Counted from the first letter of the stretch, positions 44,938 through 54,244 are shown. The stretch is DNA of 64,000 nt from Streptomyces resistomycificus (GCF_001514265.1 NZ_KQ948989.1:958367-1022366), one strand, 5' to 3'. The notes: a model not told the origin generated them from the sequence alone. Program-made: numbers and translations.

Positions 44938-44944
44938 AGCCGTA

Positions 44945-44974
44945 CGGGACTCTCAGCGCTCGCCGGGAGTCCCG
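44945..44974. terminator. Hairpin between convergent genes
   Basis: CGGGACTC and GAGTCCCG, 14 bases apart, overlap the last codons of the LysR gene and follow the small plus-strand gene. Probably ends the small plus-strand transcript. Confidence 0.55.
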
Positions 44975-45870
44975 CCCAGTTCCCGCGCCAGACGCAGGAA
45001 CACCTCGTACAGGTCCTGCGCCGCCCGCGGCACCGACTCGGCCCTACGGCGTTGCAGCATCAGCAGTACCCGTGGCGTGTCGCCCGCGAGCGGACGGTAG
45101 GTGATCGTGCCGAGCCGCTCCAGCGGATCCCCGGCCACGCTGAAGTCCGGCAGGACCGTCACGCCGAGACCTTCGGCCACCATCAGCTTGCCCATCTCGG
45201 CGCCGTCGGTGGAGTACGAGAACGACGGGGTGCGCCCGTCCAGCAGACGGTGGACATAGCGGTGCATGACGTAACCGGAGCGCATCGCGATCAGCGGCTC
45301 GGCCAGCAGGTCGTCCACCGTCACCGTCGGCCGGGACGCCAGCGGACTGTCGGGGCGCACGCACACCACCGGCCGGCCGCACAGGAGCCGGGTGGACTCG
45401 AAGCCGGCGGGCACGTCGTCACCGTCCAGGTGGTTCACCAGGCCCAGGTCGAGACCGCCCTCGGACAGCGCCCGGTGGATGTCCGACTGCTGCGCCGCCA
45501 CCACCTCGACCTGGGTCACCGGATGCGCCGCGCGGAAGGCGCGGACCACCGGGACGAGCAGCGGCACCGTCGCCGCGTTCACCGTACCGACGCGCACCAT
45601 CCGGCTGACACGGTGCCGCTCGTCGGCCGCGGCCCGCAGCCGGTCCACCGCCTCCAGCACGCCCACGATGTGCGGCAGCAGCTCCCGGCCCTCCGCGCTC
45701 ATCGTCGCCCCGGACCGCTTGCGCTCCAGGAGATCGACCCCCAGCTCCCGCTCCAGGTTCCGCACGGTCTCGCTCAACGCGGGCTGCGACAGGCGCAGTT
45801 CCTCCGCGGCACGGCGCAGGGAACCGAGCCGGGTCACCGCCGCTATGTATTCCAGTTGTTCGGTCCGCAC
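44953..45870 (-). CDS. LysR-family regulator of the sulfur-scavenging operon
   Basis: A 305-residue protein with an N-terminal winged HTH (residues 4-62: LGSLRRAAEELRLSQPALSE) and a LysR substrate domain. The GTG at 45870 aligns with the family start (RTEQLEYIAAV); the ATG at 45921 adds 17 residues with no family match. It is divergent from the leader peptide and the sulfone/sulfonate genes, the usual position for a CysB/Cbl-like activator. The ligand is unknown. Confidence 0.84.
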   Translation of the reverse strand: MRTEQLEYIAAVTRLGSLRRAAEELRLSQPALSETVRNLERELGVDLLERKRSGATMSAEGRELLPHIVGVLEAVDRLRAAADERHRVSRMVRVGTVNAATVPLLVPVVRAFRAAHPVTQVEVVAAQQSDIHRALSEGGLDLGLVNHLDGDDVPAGFESTRLLCGRPVVCVRPDSPLASRPTVTVDDLLAEPLIAMRSGYVMHRYVHRLLDGRTPSFSYSTDGAEMGKLMVAEGLGVTVLPDFSVAGDPLERLGTITYRPLAGDTPRVLLMLQRRRAESVPRAAQDLYEVFLRLARELGGTPGER

Positions 45871-45970
45871 CCCAGAAGAATGCGGCCGAATTCGCGGAAC
45901 GTTCAAGGGTTTCCCTGTCACACGCTCGTGAAATTCAATGGTCCGCGATACGAGACCGGTCGGGTTCTCC

Positions 45971-46000
45971 TTGACTGCCCTCGCGGCCGACTGCCACCAT
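45971..46000 (+). promoter_or_regulatory. Promoter placing the transcript start at the leader peptide ATG
   Basis: TTGACT (45971-45976) and CACCAT (45995-46000) are separated by 18 bp. The expected transcription start, about seven bases downstream, coincides with the leader ATG at 46008. The mRNA would thus be leaderless. Confidence 0.55.
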
Positions 46001-46007
46001 CGACGGC

Positions 46008-46091
46008 ATGAAGATGCGACTGGACCTCACGCGGCGACGCCATGTCGACCTCGCGCGCGTCTCCAGCGCCTCCTGTTGCTCCGCGGCCTGA
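46008..46091 (+). CDS. Cys-containing leader peptide upstream of sulfur genes
   Basis: A 27-residue open frame, MKMRLDLTRRRHVDLARV then SSASCCSAA. The LTRRRHVDLARVSSA core is that of the putative leader peptides found before sulfur and cysteine genes in Streptomyces and mycobacteria. The tandem Cys codons (TGT TGC) near its end would stall ribosomes if Cys-tRNA were short and so switch on the genes below. No ribosome site is present, which fits a leaderless start. It lies 150 bp before sfnG. The mechanism is inferred by analogy. Confidence 0.8.
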   Translation: MKMRLDLTRRRHVDLARVSSASCCSAA

Positions 46092-46241
46092 TCCCACCGA
46101 TCCGCCGCCGTCTCCTTTTCCGTGCCGCGCCTGTCGTCGGACAGCCGTGTGCCGTGTTCTCGCCACTTCTCTCCGTGAATTCGGCGATCCCGCACGCCCT
46201 TCGGATTCGGCGTACCCAAAATTCCGCAACAGGAGTTCCGC

Positions 46242-47363
46242 ATGCCCGCAGCGCCCCTCAAATTCGCCTACTGGGTCCCCAATGTCAGCGGCGGCCTCGT
46301 CACCAGCAAGATCGAGCAGCGCACCGACTGGGGATACGACTACAACCGCGAACTCGCCGTCCTCGCCGAGAACAACGGCTTCGACTACGCCCTCAGCCAG
46401 GTCCGCTACATGGCCAGCTACGGCGCCGAGTACCAGCACGAGTCGACCAGCTTCAGCCTCGCCCTGCTGCTCGCCACCGAGCGCCTGAAGGTCATCGCCG
46501 CCGTCCACCCCGGCCTGTGGCACCCCGGCGTCCTCGCCAAACTCGGCGCCACCGCCGACCACCTCTCCAAGGGCCGCTTCGCCGTCAACGTCGTCTCCGG
46601 CTGGTTCAAGGGCGAGTTCACCGCCCTCGGCGAGCCCTGGCTCGAGCACGACGAGCGCTACCGGCGCTCCGAGGAGTTCATCCGAGCCCTGCGACAGATC
46701 TGGACCGAGGACCACACCGAACTCGCCGGTGACTTCTACCGGTTGCGCGACTTCTCGCTCAAGCCCAAGCCGCTCAACACACCCGACCGCCCCCACCCGG
46801 AGATCTTCCAGGGCGGCAACTCCACCGCCGCCCGCGCCATGGCCGGCCGGGTCTCCGACTGGTACTTCTCCAACGGCAAGGACTTCGACGGAGTCGCCGA
46901 GCAGGTCGAGGACGTCCGCAAGTCCGCCGCCGAAGCAGGCCGCACGGCACCGAAGTTCGGCCTCAACGGCTTCCTCATCGCCCGCGACACCGAGGCCGAG
47001 GCCCGCGAGACCCTCCGGGAGATCGTCGCGCGGGCCGACAGCGAGGCGGTCGAGGGATTCGGCGCGGCCGTCAGGCAGGCGGGACGGTCCACCGCCGACG
47101 GCAAGGGCATGTGGCAGGACTCCGGCTTCGAGGACCTGATCCAGTACAACGACGGCTTCCGCACGGGCCTGATCGGCACCCCGGAACAGATCGCCGAACG
47201 GATCGTGGCCTACAAGAAGCTCGGCGTCGACCTCTTCCTGCTCGGGTTCCTCCACTACCACGAGGAGGTCGAGTACTTCGGCAAGCGTGTGCTGCCCCTC
47301 GTCCGCGAGCTGGAGGCCCGCCTGCCCGAGGGCGAACCCGCTTCCGCTCCCGTACCCGCCTGA
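46242..47363 (+). CDS. sfnG: Dimethylsulfone monooxygenase SfnG (LLM family)
   Basis: A 373-residue reduced-flavin-dependent enzyme of the bacterial luciferase-like family. The start LKFAYWVPNVSGGLVTSKIE matches SfnG, which converts dimethylsulfone to methanesulfinate with FMNH2 and O2. VVSGWFKGEFTALGEPWLEH and IFQGGNSTAARAMA are the conserved LLM core. AGGAG six bases before the ATG gives a strong start. It leads the operon after the leader peptide; the FMNH2 comes from the reductase gene two places on. Confidence 0.82.
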   Translation: MPAAPLKFAYWVPNVSGGLVTSKIEQRTDWGYDYNRELAVLAENNGFDYALSQVRYMASYGAEYQHESTSFSLALLLATERLKVIAAVHPGLWHPGVLAKLGATADHLSKGRFAVNVVSGWFKGEFTALGEPWLEHDERYRRSEEFIRALRQIWTEDHTELAGDFYRLRDFSLKPKPLNTPDRPHPEIFQGGNSTAARAMAGRVSDWYFSNGKDFDGVAEQVEDVRKSAAEAGRTAPKFGLNGFLIARDTEAEARETLREIVARADSEAVEGFGAAVRQAGRSTADGKGMWQDSGFEDLIQYNDGFRTGLIGTPEQIAERIVAYKKLGVDLFLLGFLHYHEEVEYFGKRVLPLVRELEARLPEGEPASAPVPA

Positions 47364-47410
47364 CCGCCCCCACGCCTTCCGCACCCCACCGCGAAAGAGG
47401 TCACCCCCGC

Positions 47411-48628
47411 ATGAGCACCGTCACGCCCACCGACTGGCAGACCCGTCCCGCCCCGCGGACCGCCGAGGACTGGATCGCCCGCGCCGCCGAGGTCGCCGCC
47501 GTCCTCGCCACCGACGCCGCCGCCCGGGACAAGGCCGGCGCCACCCCGTACGCCGAGGTCCAACTGCTCAAGGACTCCGGCCTGGTCACCCTGCTCGGCC
47601 CCACGGAGCACGGCGGCGCGGGCCAGGACTGGCCTACCGCCTACCGGGTGGTCCGCGAGGTCGCCAAGGCCGACGGCTCCATCGGCCAGCTCCTCGGCTA
47701 CCACTACCTGTGGAACTGGGCGGCCCGCCTGGTCGGCACCCGCGAGCAGTGGGAGCACGTCGAGGCCGAGGCCGCCCGCAACCGCTGGTTCTTCGGCGGC
47801 GCCGTCAATCCCCGCGACCAGGACGTGACCGTCACCGAGGACGGCGACGACCTCCTGTTCACCGGCCGCAAGTCCTTCTCCACCGGCAGCAAGGTCTCCG
47901 ACGTCACCGTCCTCGAAGGCGTCCTGGAGGGCACCGACCAGCACGTCTTCGCGATCGTGCCCTCCGACTCCGAAGGCCTCACCTTCCACGACGACTGGGA
48001 CAACATCGGCCAGCGCCTCACCGAGAGCGGCGGCGTCACCCTCGACGGCGTCCGCACACCGTGGTCGTCGGCGGCAGGCTACGTCGACCGGCGGTTCCAG
48101 CCGCGCACGTACAACACCCTCAACGTCCCCACCATCCAGCTGGTCTTCGTCAACTTCTACCTCGGCATCGCGGCCGGCGCCCTGGAGACAGCCGCCACCT
48201 ACACCCGCGAGAAGGCACGGTCCTGGCTGCACGGCGGCCACGAGCGCGCGGTCGACGAGCCGTACGTCATCGACACCTACGGCGATCTCACCGCCAAGCT
48301 CTGGGCGGTCGAGGCGCTCGCCGACGCCGTCGCCGCCGAGGGGCGGAAACTGCACGACGACCCCGACGCGGTCACCGAGCAGACCCGTGGTGACTTCGAG
48401 GTACGGGTGGCCGCGGTCAAGGCCCGCGCCACCGACGTCTCCCTGGAGATCGCGAGCCGCGTCTTCGAGGTGACGGGCGCCCGCTCCACGGCCAGTGCCG
48501 AGGGCCTGGACCGGTTCTGGCGCAACGTCCGCACCCACACCCTCCACGACCCCGTCGCTTACAAGCGACGCGAGGTCGGCCGGTGGGTCCTCGAGGGCGA
48601 ACTGCCCGAACCCACCTGGTACTCCTGA
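47411..48628 (+). CDS. DszC/SfnC-like flavin monooxygenase (acyl-CoA dehydrogenase fold)
   Basis: A 405-residue protein of the acyl-CoA dehydrogenase superfamily. Unlike true dehydrogenases, members here with the pattern GYHYLWNWAARLVGT, FFGGAVNPRDQDV, GRKSFSTGSKVSD and a C-terminal RFWRNVRTHTLHDP use reduced flavin and oxygen (DszC, SfnC). Its place between sfnG and an FMN reductase supports monooxygenation of a sulfur compound. The ATG at 47411 has AGAGG about ten bases upstream. Close similarity to two further homologues in this block is notable. Confidence 0.8.
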   Translation: MSTVTPTDWQTRPAPRTAEDWIARAAEVAAVLATDAAARDKAGATPYAEVQLLKDSGLVTLLGPTEHGGAGQDWPTAYRVVREVAKADGSIGQLLGYHYLWNWAARLVGTREQWEHVEAEAARNRWFFGGAVNPRDQDVTVTEDGDDLLFTGRKSFSTGSKVSDVTVLEGVLEGTDQHVFAIVPSDSEGLTFHDDWDNIGQRLTESGGVTLDGVRTPWSSAAGYVDRRFQPRTYNTLNVPTIQLVFVNFYLGIAAGALETAATYTREKARSWLHGGHERAVDEPYVIDTYGDLTAKLWAVEALADAVAAEGRKLHDDPDAVTEQTRGDFEVRVAAVKARATDVSLEIASRVFEVTGARSTASAEGLDRFWRNVRTHTLHDPVAYKRREVGRWVLEGELPEPTWYS

Positions 48629-48638
48629 CCCCTTCCCC

Positions 48639-48667
48639 GGGGCGCCCGCGGCCCGCGCGGGCGCCCC
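48639..48667 (+). terminator. Hairpin inside the sulfur operon
   Basis: GGGGCGCCCGCG, five-base loop, CGCGGGCGCCCC lies between the DszC/SfnC-like gene and the FMN reductase. No U-run follows. It may reduce expression of later genes or protect the upstream mRNA end. Confidence 0.5.
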
Positions 48668-48687
48668 TCCTCCCCGAAAGAGGACCC

Positions 48688-49242
48688 ATGGCCACCGTCC
48701 TGTCCGTCTCCGGCAGTCCCTCCGCCTCCTCCCGCACCGGCAAGCTCCTGCGCCACCTCGACGCCCGCCTCGCCGCCCACGGCCACGAGGTGATCCCGCT
48801 CGACGTGCGCACCATTCCGGCCGAGGCCCTGCTCGGCGCCGACTTCCGGCACCCCGCGATCGTCGAGGCCACCGAGCTCTTCGCGCGCGCCGACGGCGTC
48901 GTCATCGGCACACCCGTCTACAAGGCGGCCTACTCCGGCGTCCTCAAGGCCCTCCTCGACCTGCTCCCGCAGTACGCCCTCGCCGGCAAGACCGTCCTCC
49001 CGCTGGCCACCGGCGGCACGACGGCCCACGTCCTGGCCATCGACTACGCCCTGCGCCCGGTGCTCAGCTCCATGGGCGCGGCGCACATCGTGCAGGGCTG
49101 GTTCACCCTCGACAAGGACATCACCGCCCACGACGACGGCTCCCTCACCGTCACCCCGACCGCCATCGAGGCGCTGACCCAGGTCCTCGACCAGTTCTCG
49201 ACGGCCCTGGGCCGCACCCCGGTGCTGGCAGCGGCGGGCTGA
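48688..49242 (+). CDS. ssuE: NAD(P)H-dependent FMN reductase (SsuE/MsuE type)
   Basis: A 184-residue flavodoxin-like reductase. It has the phosphate-binding loop VLSVSGSPSASSRTGKL near the N-terminus, GTPVYKAAYSGVLKALLDLL (the SsuE/MsuE signature) at about 75, and PLATGGTTAHVLAIDYALRP near 110. It supplies FMNH2 to the SfnG, SfnC-like and SsuD oxygenases around it. The ATG has a purine-rich AAAGAGGA upstream. Family membership is clear; ssuE versus msuE cannot be told by sight. Confidence 0.83.
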   Translation: MATVLSVSGSPSASSRTGKLLRHLDARLAAHGHEVIPLDVRTIPAEALLGADFRHPAIVEATELFARADGVVIGTPVYKAAYSGVLKALLDLLPQYALAGKTVLPLATGGTTAHVLAIDYALRPVLSSMGAAHIVQGWFTLDKDITAHDDGSLTVTPTAIEALTQVLDQFSTALGRTPVLAAAG

Positions 49243-49247
49243 CGGAC

Positions 49248-50432
49248 ATGACCGCGAAAGTCATCGCCGACGACGCCGAGGCCCTGACCGTGGCCGCAGC
49301 CCTCGCCGACGAGTTCCGCGCCACCGCCTGCGAACGGGACGCCGAACGCCGCCTGCCCCGCGCGGAGCTGGACCGGATCGGCGAATCCGGACTGCTCGCG
49401 GTCACCGTGCCCGCCGGCTACGGGGGAGCGGACGTACGCCAGGAGACCCTCGCCGAGGTCTTCCGGCTGCTGGCCGCGGCCGACGCCAGCCTCGCCCAGA
49501 TCCCGCAGAGCCACTTCGTGTACGTCAACGTGATCGCCCGTCAGGGCAGTGCGCGACAGAGGGAGTTCTTCTTCGGCGAGGTCCTCGCCGGGCGGCGCTT
49601 CGGCAACGCCCAGTCGGAGGCCGGGACGAAACACGTCCAGGACATCCGCACCCGCCTGGAACCCCGCCCCGACGGCTCGTACACGCTGACCGGTGTCAAG
49701 CACTACTCCACCGGCGCCCTCTTCGCCGACTGGATCCCGGTGCTCGCCCGTGCCGAGGACGACAACCTGCATGTGGCGTACGTGCCCGGGAACGCCCCCG
49801 GACTCACGGTGGTCGACGACTGGGACGGCATGGGGCAGCGCACGACCGCCAGCGGCACCGTGCGACTGGAGGCGGTACCGGTGCCGGCCGACCGGGTCCT
49901 GCCGCACCACCTCACCTTCCGGGGGCCGCAACTGCACGGCGCGGTGGCCCAGTTGCTGCACGCGGCCATCGACACGGGGATCGCGGCAGGAGCCCTGGCC
50001 GCGGCCGCGGTGTTCGTCCGCACCAAGAGCCGGCCGTGGTTCGAGAGCGGGGTCGAGACGGCCGCCGAGGACCCGCTGCTGATCCAGCAGTTCGGCGAAC
50101 TCGCCATCCGGGTGCGTGCGTCCGAGGCCCTCCTCACCGCGGCCGCACGCTCCGTGGACGCGGCCCGGGCCGATCTCACCGACGACACGGCGGCCGAGGC
50201 GTCCGTCGCGGTCGCCGCCGTGAAGGCGCACGCCGCTCGGACCGCCGTGGAGGTGGCGGGCGCGCTGTTCGAGGTGGCCGGCACCCGTTCCGCCCTCGAC
50301 TCGCTGAACCTGCACCGCCATTGGCGCGACGCCCGGACCCACACCCTGCACGACCCGGCCCGGTGGAAGGTCCAGCACATCGGCAGGTACGTGCTGAACG
50401 GCACCCGGCCACCACGCCACGGCCTCCTCTAG
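49248..50432 (+). CDS. sfnB: SfnB-family sulfur-acquisition oxidoreductase
   Basis: A 394-residue acyl-CoA-dehydrogenase-fold flavoprotein. Motifs VTVPAGYGGADVRQETL, QIPQSHFVYVNVI, NAQSEAGTKHVQDI and GVKHYSTGALFADWIPVLA match SfnB, a family seen only in sulfur-starvation clusters of pseudomonads and actinobacteria, with a role in oxidising organosulfur compounds. It follows the reductase by five bases with no clear ribosome site, so translation is probably coupled. Confidence 0.83.
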   Translation: MTAKVIADDAEALTVAAALADEFRATACERDAERRLPRAELDRIGESGLLAVTVPAGYGGADVRQETLAEVFRLLAAADASLAQIPQSHFVYVNVIARQGSARQREFFFGEVLAGRRFGNAQSEAGTKHVQDIRTRLEPRPDGSYTLTGVKHYSTGALFADWIPVLARAEDDNLHVAYVPGNAPGLTVVDDWDGMGQRTTASGTVRLEAVPVPADRVLPHHLTFRGPQLHGAVAQLLHAAIDTGIAAGALAAAAVFVRTKSRPWFESGVETAAEDPLLIQQFGELAIRVRASEALLTAAARSVDAARADLTDDTAAEASVAVAAVKAHAARTAVEVAGALFEVAGTRSALDSLNLHRHWRDARTHTLHDPARWKVQHIGRYVLNGTRPPRHGLL

Positions 50433-50467
50433 ACGACCGCGACGACCTTCCCGAACGGAGCACGCAC

Positions 50468-51613
50468 GTGTCCCTCACCTTCCACTGGTTCCTCCCCACC
50501 AACGGCGACAGCCGTCATGTCGTCGGCGGGGGCCACGGCACCCCGGCCACCGCCTCGGGACGGGACCGGCCGCCGACGGTCGCCTACCTCAGCCAGATCG
50601 CCCGCGCCGCCGAGGACCTGGGCTTCGTGGGCGCGCTCACCCCCACCGGCGCCTGGTGCGAGGACGCCTGGCTGACCACCGCGATGGTCGCCCAGCAGAG
50701 CGAGCGGCTGAAGTTCCTGGTCGCCTTCCGGCCCGGCTTCGTCTCCCCGACGCTCGCCGCGCAGATGGCCGCCACCTTCCAGCGGCAGACCGGCGGACGG
50801 CTCCTGCTCAACGTCGTCACCGGCGGTGAGAGTCACGAACAGCGGGCTTACGGCGACTTCCTCGACAAGGACGCGCGGTATCGCCGCACCGGCGAGTTCC
50901 TCGAGATCGTACGGGCGTTGTGGGAGGGCAAGACCGTCGACCTGCGCGGCGAGCATCTCCAGGTCGAGGACGCGAAGCTGGCCCGGGTGCCGGAGCCGGT
51001 CCCGGAGGTGTACTTCGGCGGGTCCTCACCGATCGCCGGCGAGGTCGCCGCCCGGCACGTCGACGTGTACCTGACCTGGGGCGAGCCGCCCGCGCAGGTC
51101 GCCGAGAAGATCGCGTGGATCAGAGGGCTCGCGGCGAAGGAGGGGCGCACCCTGCGGTTCGGCATCCGGCTGCACGTCATCACCCGCGACACCTCCGAGC
51201 AGGCGTGGGCCGAGGCGGACCGTCTGCTGGCGGGCTTCGACCCTCAGACCGTGCGGTCGGTGCAGGCCGGGCTCGCCCGCAGCGAGTCGGAGGGACAGCA
51301 GCGGATGCTCGCGCTGCACGGGGGCACCGGCCGCGACGGGCTGGAGATCCACCCCAACCTGTGGGCGGGCATCGGGCTGGTGCGCGGCGGGGCCGGGACC
51401 GCGCTGGTGGGCAGCCACGAGGAGGTCGCCGAGCGGATCAAGGAGTACCACGCGCTGGGCATCGACGAGTTCGTGCTGTCCGGGTATCCGCACCTGGAGG
51501 AGGCGTACTGGTTCGGGGAGGGGGTGCTGCCGAGGCTCGCCGCCGAGGGGCTGTGGCGCCACCCCGACGGCGCGCGGGCGGCATCCTCCGTGCAGGTGCC
51601 CTTCGCGAGTTGA
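50468..51613 (+). CDS. ssuD: FMNH2-dependent alkanesulfonate monooxygenase SsuD
   Basis: A 381-residue LLM oxygenase closely matching SsuD along its length: WFLPTNGDSRH at the start, TPTGAWCEDAWL, LNVVTGGESHEQRAYGDFLD, YLTWGEPPAQV, RFGIRLHVITRDT and SPNLWAGIGLVRGGAGTALVG-type motifs (here IHPNLWAG). It releases sulfite from alkanesulfonates using FMNH2 and O2. GGAG seven bases before the GTG sets the start. It is the last gene of the leader-controlled operon. No ssuABC transport genes are in the window. Confidence 0.92.
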   Translation: MSLTFHWFLPTNGDSRHVVGGGHGTPATASGRDRPPTVAYLSQIARAAEDLGFVGALTPTGAWCEDAWLTTAMVAQQSERLKFLVAFRPGFVSPTLAAQMAATFQRQTGGRLLLNVVTGGESHEQRAYGDFLDKDARYRRTGEFLEIVRALWEGKTVDLRGEHLQVEDAKLARVPEPVPEVYFGGSSPIAGEVAARHVDVYLTWGEPPAQVAEKIAWIRGLAAKEGRTLRFGIRLHVITRDTSEQAWAEADRLLAGFDPQTVRSVQAGLARSESEGQQRMLALHGGTGRDGLEIHPNLWAGIGLVRGGAGTALVGSHEEVAERIKEYHALGIDEFVLSGYPHLEEAYWFGEGVLPRLAAEGLWRHPDGARAASSVQVPFAS

Positions 51614-51631
51614 GCCGGACGCGCTCGGTCA

Positions 51632-51687
51632 CACGGGGCGGCTACCCGCTTGGAGGCGGCCGCTCGGGGGCCCCCCGCCGCCCCGTG
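51632..51687. terminator. Long hairpin between convergent genes
   Basis: CACGGGGCGGC and GCCGCCCCGTG pair across the gap between the ssuD stop and the minus-strand flavoprotein stop, ending transcripts from both sides. Confidence 0.75.
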
Positions 51688-51693
51688 CGGGAG

Positions 51694-52731
51694 TCAGCCG
51701 AGCAGCGCCTCCAGGTGGGCCGTGCGGGACTGGGTGGTCTGGCCCTGGACCAGCAGGAACAGGGCCTCCCGGGCCAGGCGTTGGGGCGTGGCGGCCAAGG
51801 TCAGCGACCTGCCGCCGCCGGCCACCACCGCCGCCGTGGTGGCCGCGCACATCAGCTCGTGGGCGCGGGTGCGCAAGGCGAGTCGCTCCGCGCGGTGCTC
51901 CTCCGGGTCGGGGTGGTCGGCCAGGGCGTACGCGCGGTCGCGGACATCGCCGAGGCGGGAGCGCAGCGGGGCGGCTGTCGTGGCGTCCAGCAGGGCCAGT
52001 GCGGCCTCGGCGACGCCGAACACCGCGGGAGAGGCGGCCACCGTCTTCAACCGGTCCGCCGCCGCCCACGTCTCGTACGGCTGCCGCAGCGCCACGGACT
52101 CCTCGGGCAGCCACAGGCCGTCCAGCTCCAGTGACACCGTGCGCGCGGCGGTGAGAGCCGCGAGGCGCATCGGCTCCGACGCGACGAGGCCCGGCTGCTC
52201 CCGTGCCTCGGTGAACGCGAACAGCGCCTCGTCGTCGTCCGTCACCCCGGCGAGGAGCATGACGTCGTTCAGGCCCCAGCCGGTGTACCAGGGGACGGTT
52301 CCGTCGAAGCGCCAGCCGCCGCGTTCCCGGGTGGCCCGTACCGGGGTCCGTGGGTGGGCGCGGAGGTGCGCGTAGGCGACCCCGGACATCAGTTCGCCCC
52401 GGGCCAGCGGGCCCAGCAGACGTTGCCGTACCGGGCCCTCGCTCCTGGTCAGGGTCGCCACGGGCGTGTGGTGCTGGGTCTGGACGAACCAGGTCGAGCA
52501 GCACGCCCCCGCCAGGATCTCCGCGACCTCCCGGCCCACCGGGGCGGGCGCCGCCGCACCGCCGTACTCTCGCGGCGCGCCCAGCCCGAGCAGCCCCGAC
52601 CGCCGCACCGCGTCGATGTGGCCGACGGGCACGCCCTCCTGGTCGACCCGTTCGGCGTGCGGTGCCAGCAGGTCGTCGGCGAGCCGGCGGGCGCGGACGA
52701 CGAGGGGGTGGGGGTGCGGGGCGATGGTCAT
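51694..52731 (-). CDS. Acyl-CoA-dehydrogenase-fold flavoprotein (third in the sulfur block)
   Basis: A 345-residue relative of the SfnB/SfnC group. It keeps the N-terminal helical part and the mid beta region (HTPVATLTRSEGP, MSGVAYAHLRAHPRTPV, FDGTVPWYTGWGLNDV) but the C-terminal helical domain is short and lacks the TLHD motif of its neighbours, so it may have another substrate. It is divergent from the aldehyde dehydrogenase by 190 bp and convergent with ssuD. ATG at 52731. Function inferred only from context. Confidence 0.7.
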   Translation of the reverse strand: MTIAPHPHPLVVRARRLADDLLAPHAERVDQEGVPVGHIDAVRRSGLLGLGAPREYGGAAAPAPVGREVAEILAGACCSTWFVQTQHHTPVATLTRSEGPVRQRLLGPLARGELMSGVAYAHLRAHPRTPVRATRERGGWRFDGTVPWYTGWGLNDVMLLAGVTDDDEALFAFTEAREQPGLVASEPMRLAALTAARTVSLELDGLWLPEESVALRQPYETWAAADRLKTVAASPAVFGVAEAALALLDATTAAPLRSRLGDVRDRAYALADHPDPEEHRAERLALRTRAHELMCAATTAAVVAGGGRSLTLAATPQRLAREALFLLVQGQTTQSRTAHLEALLG

Positions 52732-52921
52732 GGAGGAGATTCTCCCCGGAGCCCTGGCAGATCCAGGCCGCCGTCCCCGTGCGCCGGGTCGCCGACGATG
52801 TTTCCATCCGTCGTTCTCCATCCGTCCGGAATGAATCTCACCACTCAATGGTTGGCATATACACCTGACCGTCCCGACCGCACCGTGGGCCGAAGCGCCC
52901 ACGCTTGACCAGCGAGGCACC

Positions 52922-54244
52922 GTGAACCACTCCACCCCCGAGCAGCCCGCCGACGTCGTGGCCCGCCTGCGCGCCACCTTCCGCACCGGCCGCACCAAGC
53001 CCGTCGCATGGCGCATGACCCAGCTGCGGCGCCTGCGCGAGATGCTCACGGACCACGGCGCGGACCTGGCCGCCGCCCTCCAGGCCGACCTCGGCAAGAG
53101 CGTCACCGAGGCGTACCGCACCGAGATCGACTTCACCGTCCGCGAGATCGACCACACCCTGGAGCACCTCGCCGACTGGCTGCGCCCCGAGCCGGCCCCG
53201 GTCCCGGCGCACCTGGGCGCCGACGCGACGGCCTGGACGCAGTACGACCCCCTCGGCGTCGTCCTCGTCATCGCCCCCTGGAACTACCCGGCCCAGCTCC
53301 TGCTCGCCCCCGTGGTCGGCGCCCTTGCCGCCGGCAACGCGGTGGTCGCCAAGCCGAGCGAGATGGCGCCCGCCACCTCCGCCGCGCTGGCCCGGCTGCT
53401 GCCCGCCCACCTCGACACCGACGCGGTCGCCGTGGTCGAGGGTGGTATCCCCGAGACGACGGCCCTGCTGGCCGAGCGGTTCGACCACATCTTCTACACC
53501 GGCAACGGCACGGTGGGCCGGATCGTGATGCGCGCCGCCGCCGAGCACCTCACCCCGGTCACCCTCGAACTCGGCGGCAAGTCCCCGGCGTTCGTGGACC
53601 GCGACACCGACCTCGACGTGGTCGCCGACCGGCTCGCCCGCGGCAAGTTCCTCAACGCCGGCCAGACCTGCGTCGCCCCCGACTACGTCCTGACCGACCC
53701 TGCCACCGCCGCAGCCCTGGAGCCGGCGCTCGCCCGGGCCGTGGAGGCGCTGTTCGGCACCGACCCGGCGGCCTCCGGCGAGTACGGCCGCATCGTCAAC
53801 GAGCGCCACTTCGACCGCCTCTCGGGCCTGGTCGACTCGGGCCGCGTGGTCGTGGGCGGCGTCGGCGACCGCACGGCGAAGTACCTCGCGCCCACCGTCC
53901 TGGCCGACGTCGACCCCGACGCACCCGTCATGCGGGAGGAGATCTTCGGGCCGATCCTGCCGATCGTGTCGGTCTTGGGTCTCGACGAGGCGATCGCCTT
54001 CATCAACGACCGGGACAAGCCCCTCGCCCTGTACGTCTTCTCGGAGTCCGACGGGACCCGGCGGCGCATCGCCGAGGAGACCTCCTCGGGCGGCCTCGGC
54101 TACGGCCTGCCGCTCGCCCATCTGACCGTCTCGGACCTGCCGTTCGGCGGGGTGGGGGAGAGCGGCATGGGCAACTACCACGGCCGCTACTCGATCGAGA
54201 CGTTCAGCCACCGCAAGGCAGTGCTGGACAAGCCGCTGGGCTGA
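52922..54244 (+). CDS. NAD(P)-dependent aldehyde dehydrogenase
   Basis: A 440-residue class 3-type ALDH without N-terminal extension. The motifs [34 protein letters not shown] (Glu of the general base) and [17 protein letters not shown] (catalytic Cys) are all present; [17 protein letters not shown] matches the C-terminal dimer region. It oxidises aldehydes to acids, and class 3-like enzymes often act on long-chain or aromatic aldehydes. GTG at 52922 with GAGG upstream. Ends at a strong terminator. Confidence 0.9.
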   Translation: MNHSTPEQPADVVARLRATFRTGRTKPVAWRMTQLRRLREMLTDHGADLAAALQADLGKSVTEAYRTEIDFTVREIDHTLEHLADWLRPEPAPVPAHLGADATAWTQYDPLGVVLVIAPWNYPAQLLLAPVVGALAAGNAVVAKPSEMAPATSAALARLLPAHLDTDAVAVVEGGIPETTALLAERFDHIFYTGNGTVGRIVMRAAAEHLTPVTLELGGKSPAFVDRDTDLDVVADRLARGKFLNAGQTCVAPDYVLTDPATAAALEPALARAVEALFGTDPAASGEYGRIVNERHFDRLSGLVDSGRVVVGGVGDRTAKYLAPTVLADVDPDAPVMREEIFGPILPIVSVLGLDEAIAFINDRDKPLALYVFSESDGTRRRIAEETSSGGLGYGLPLAHLTVSDLPFGGVGESGMGNYHGRYSIETFSHRKAVLDKPLG

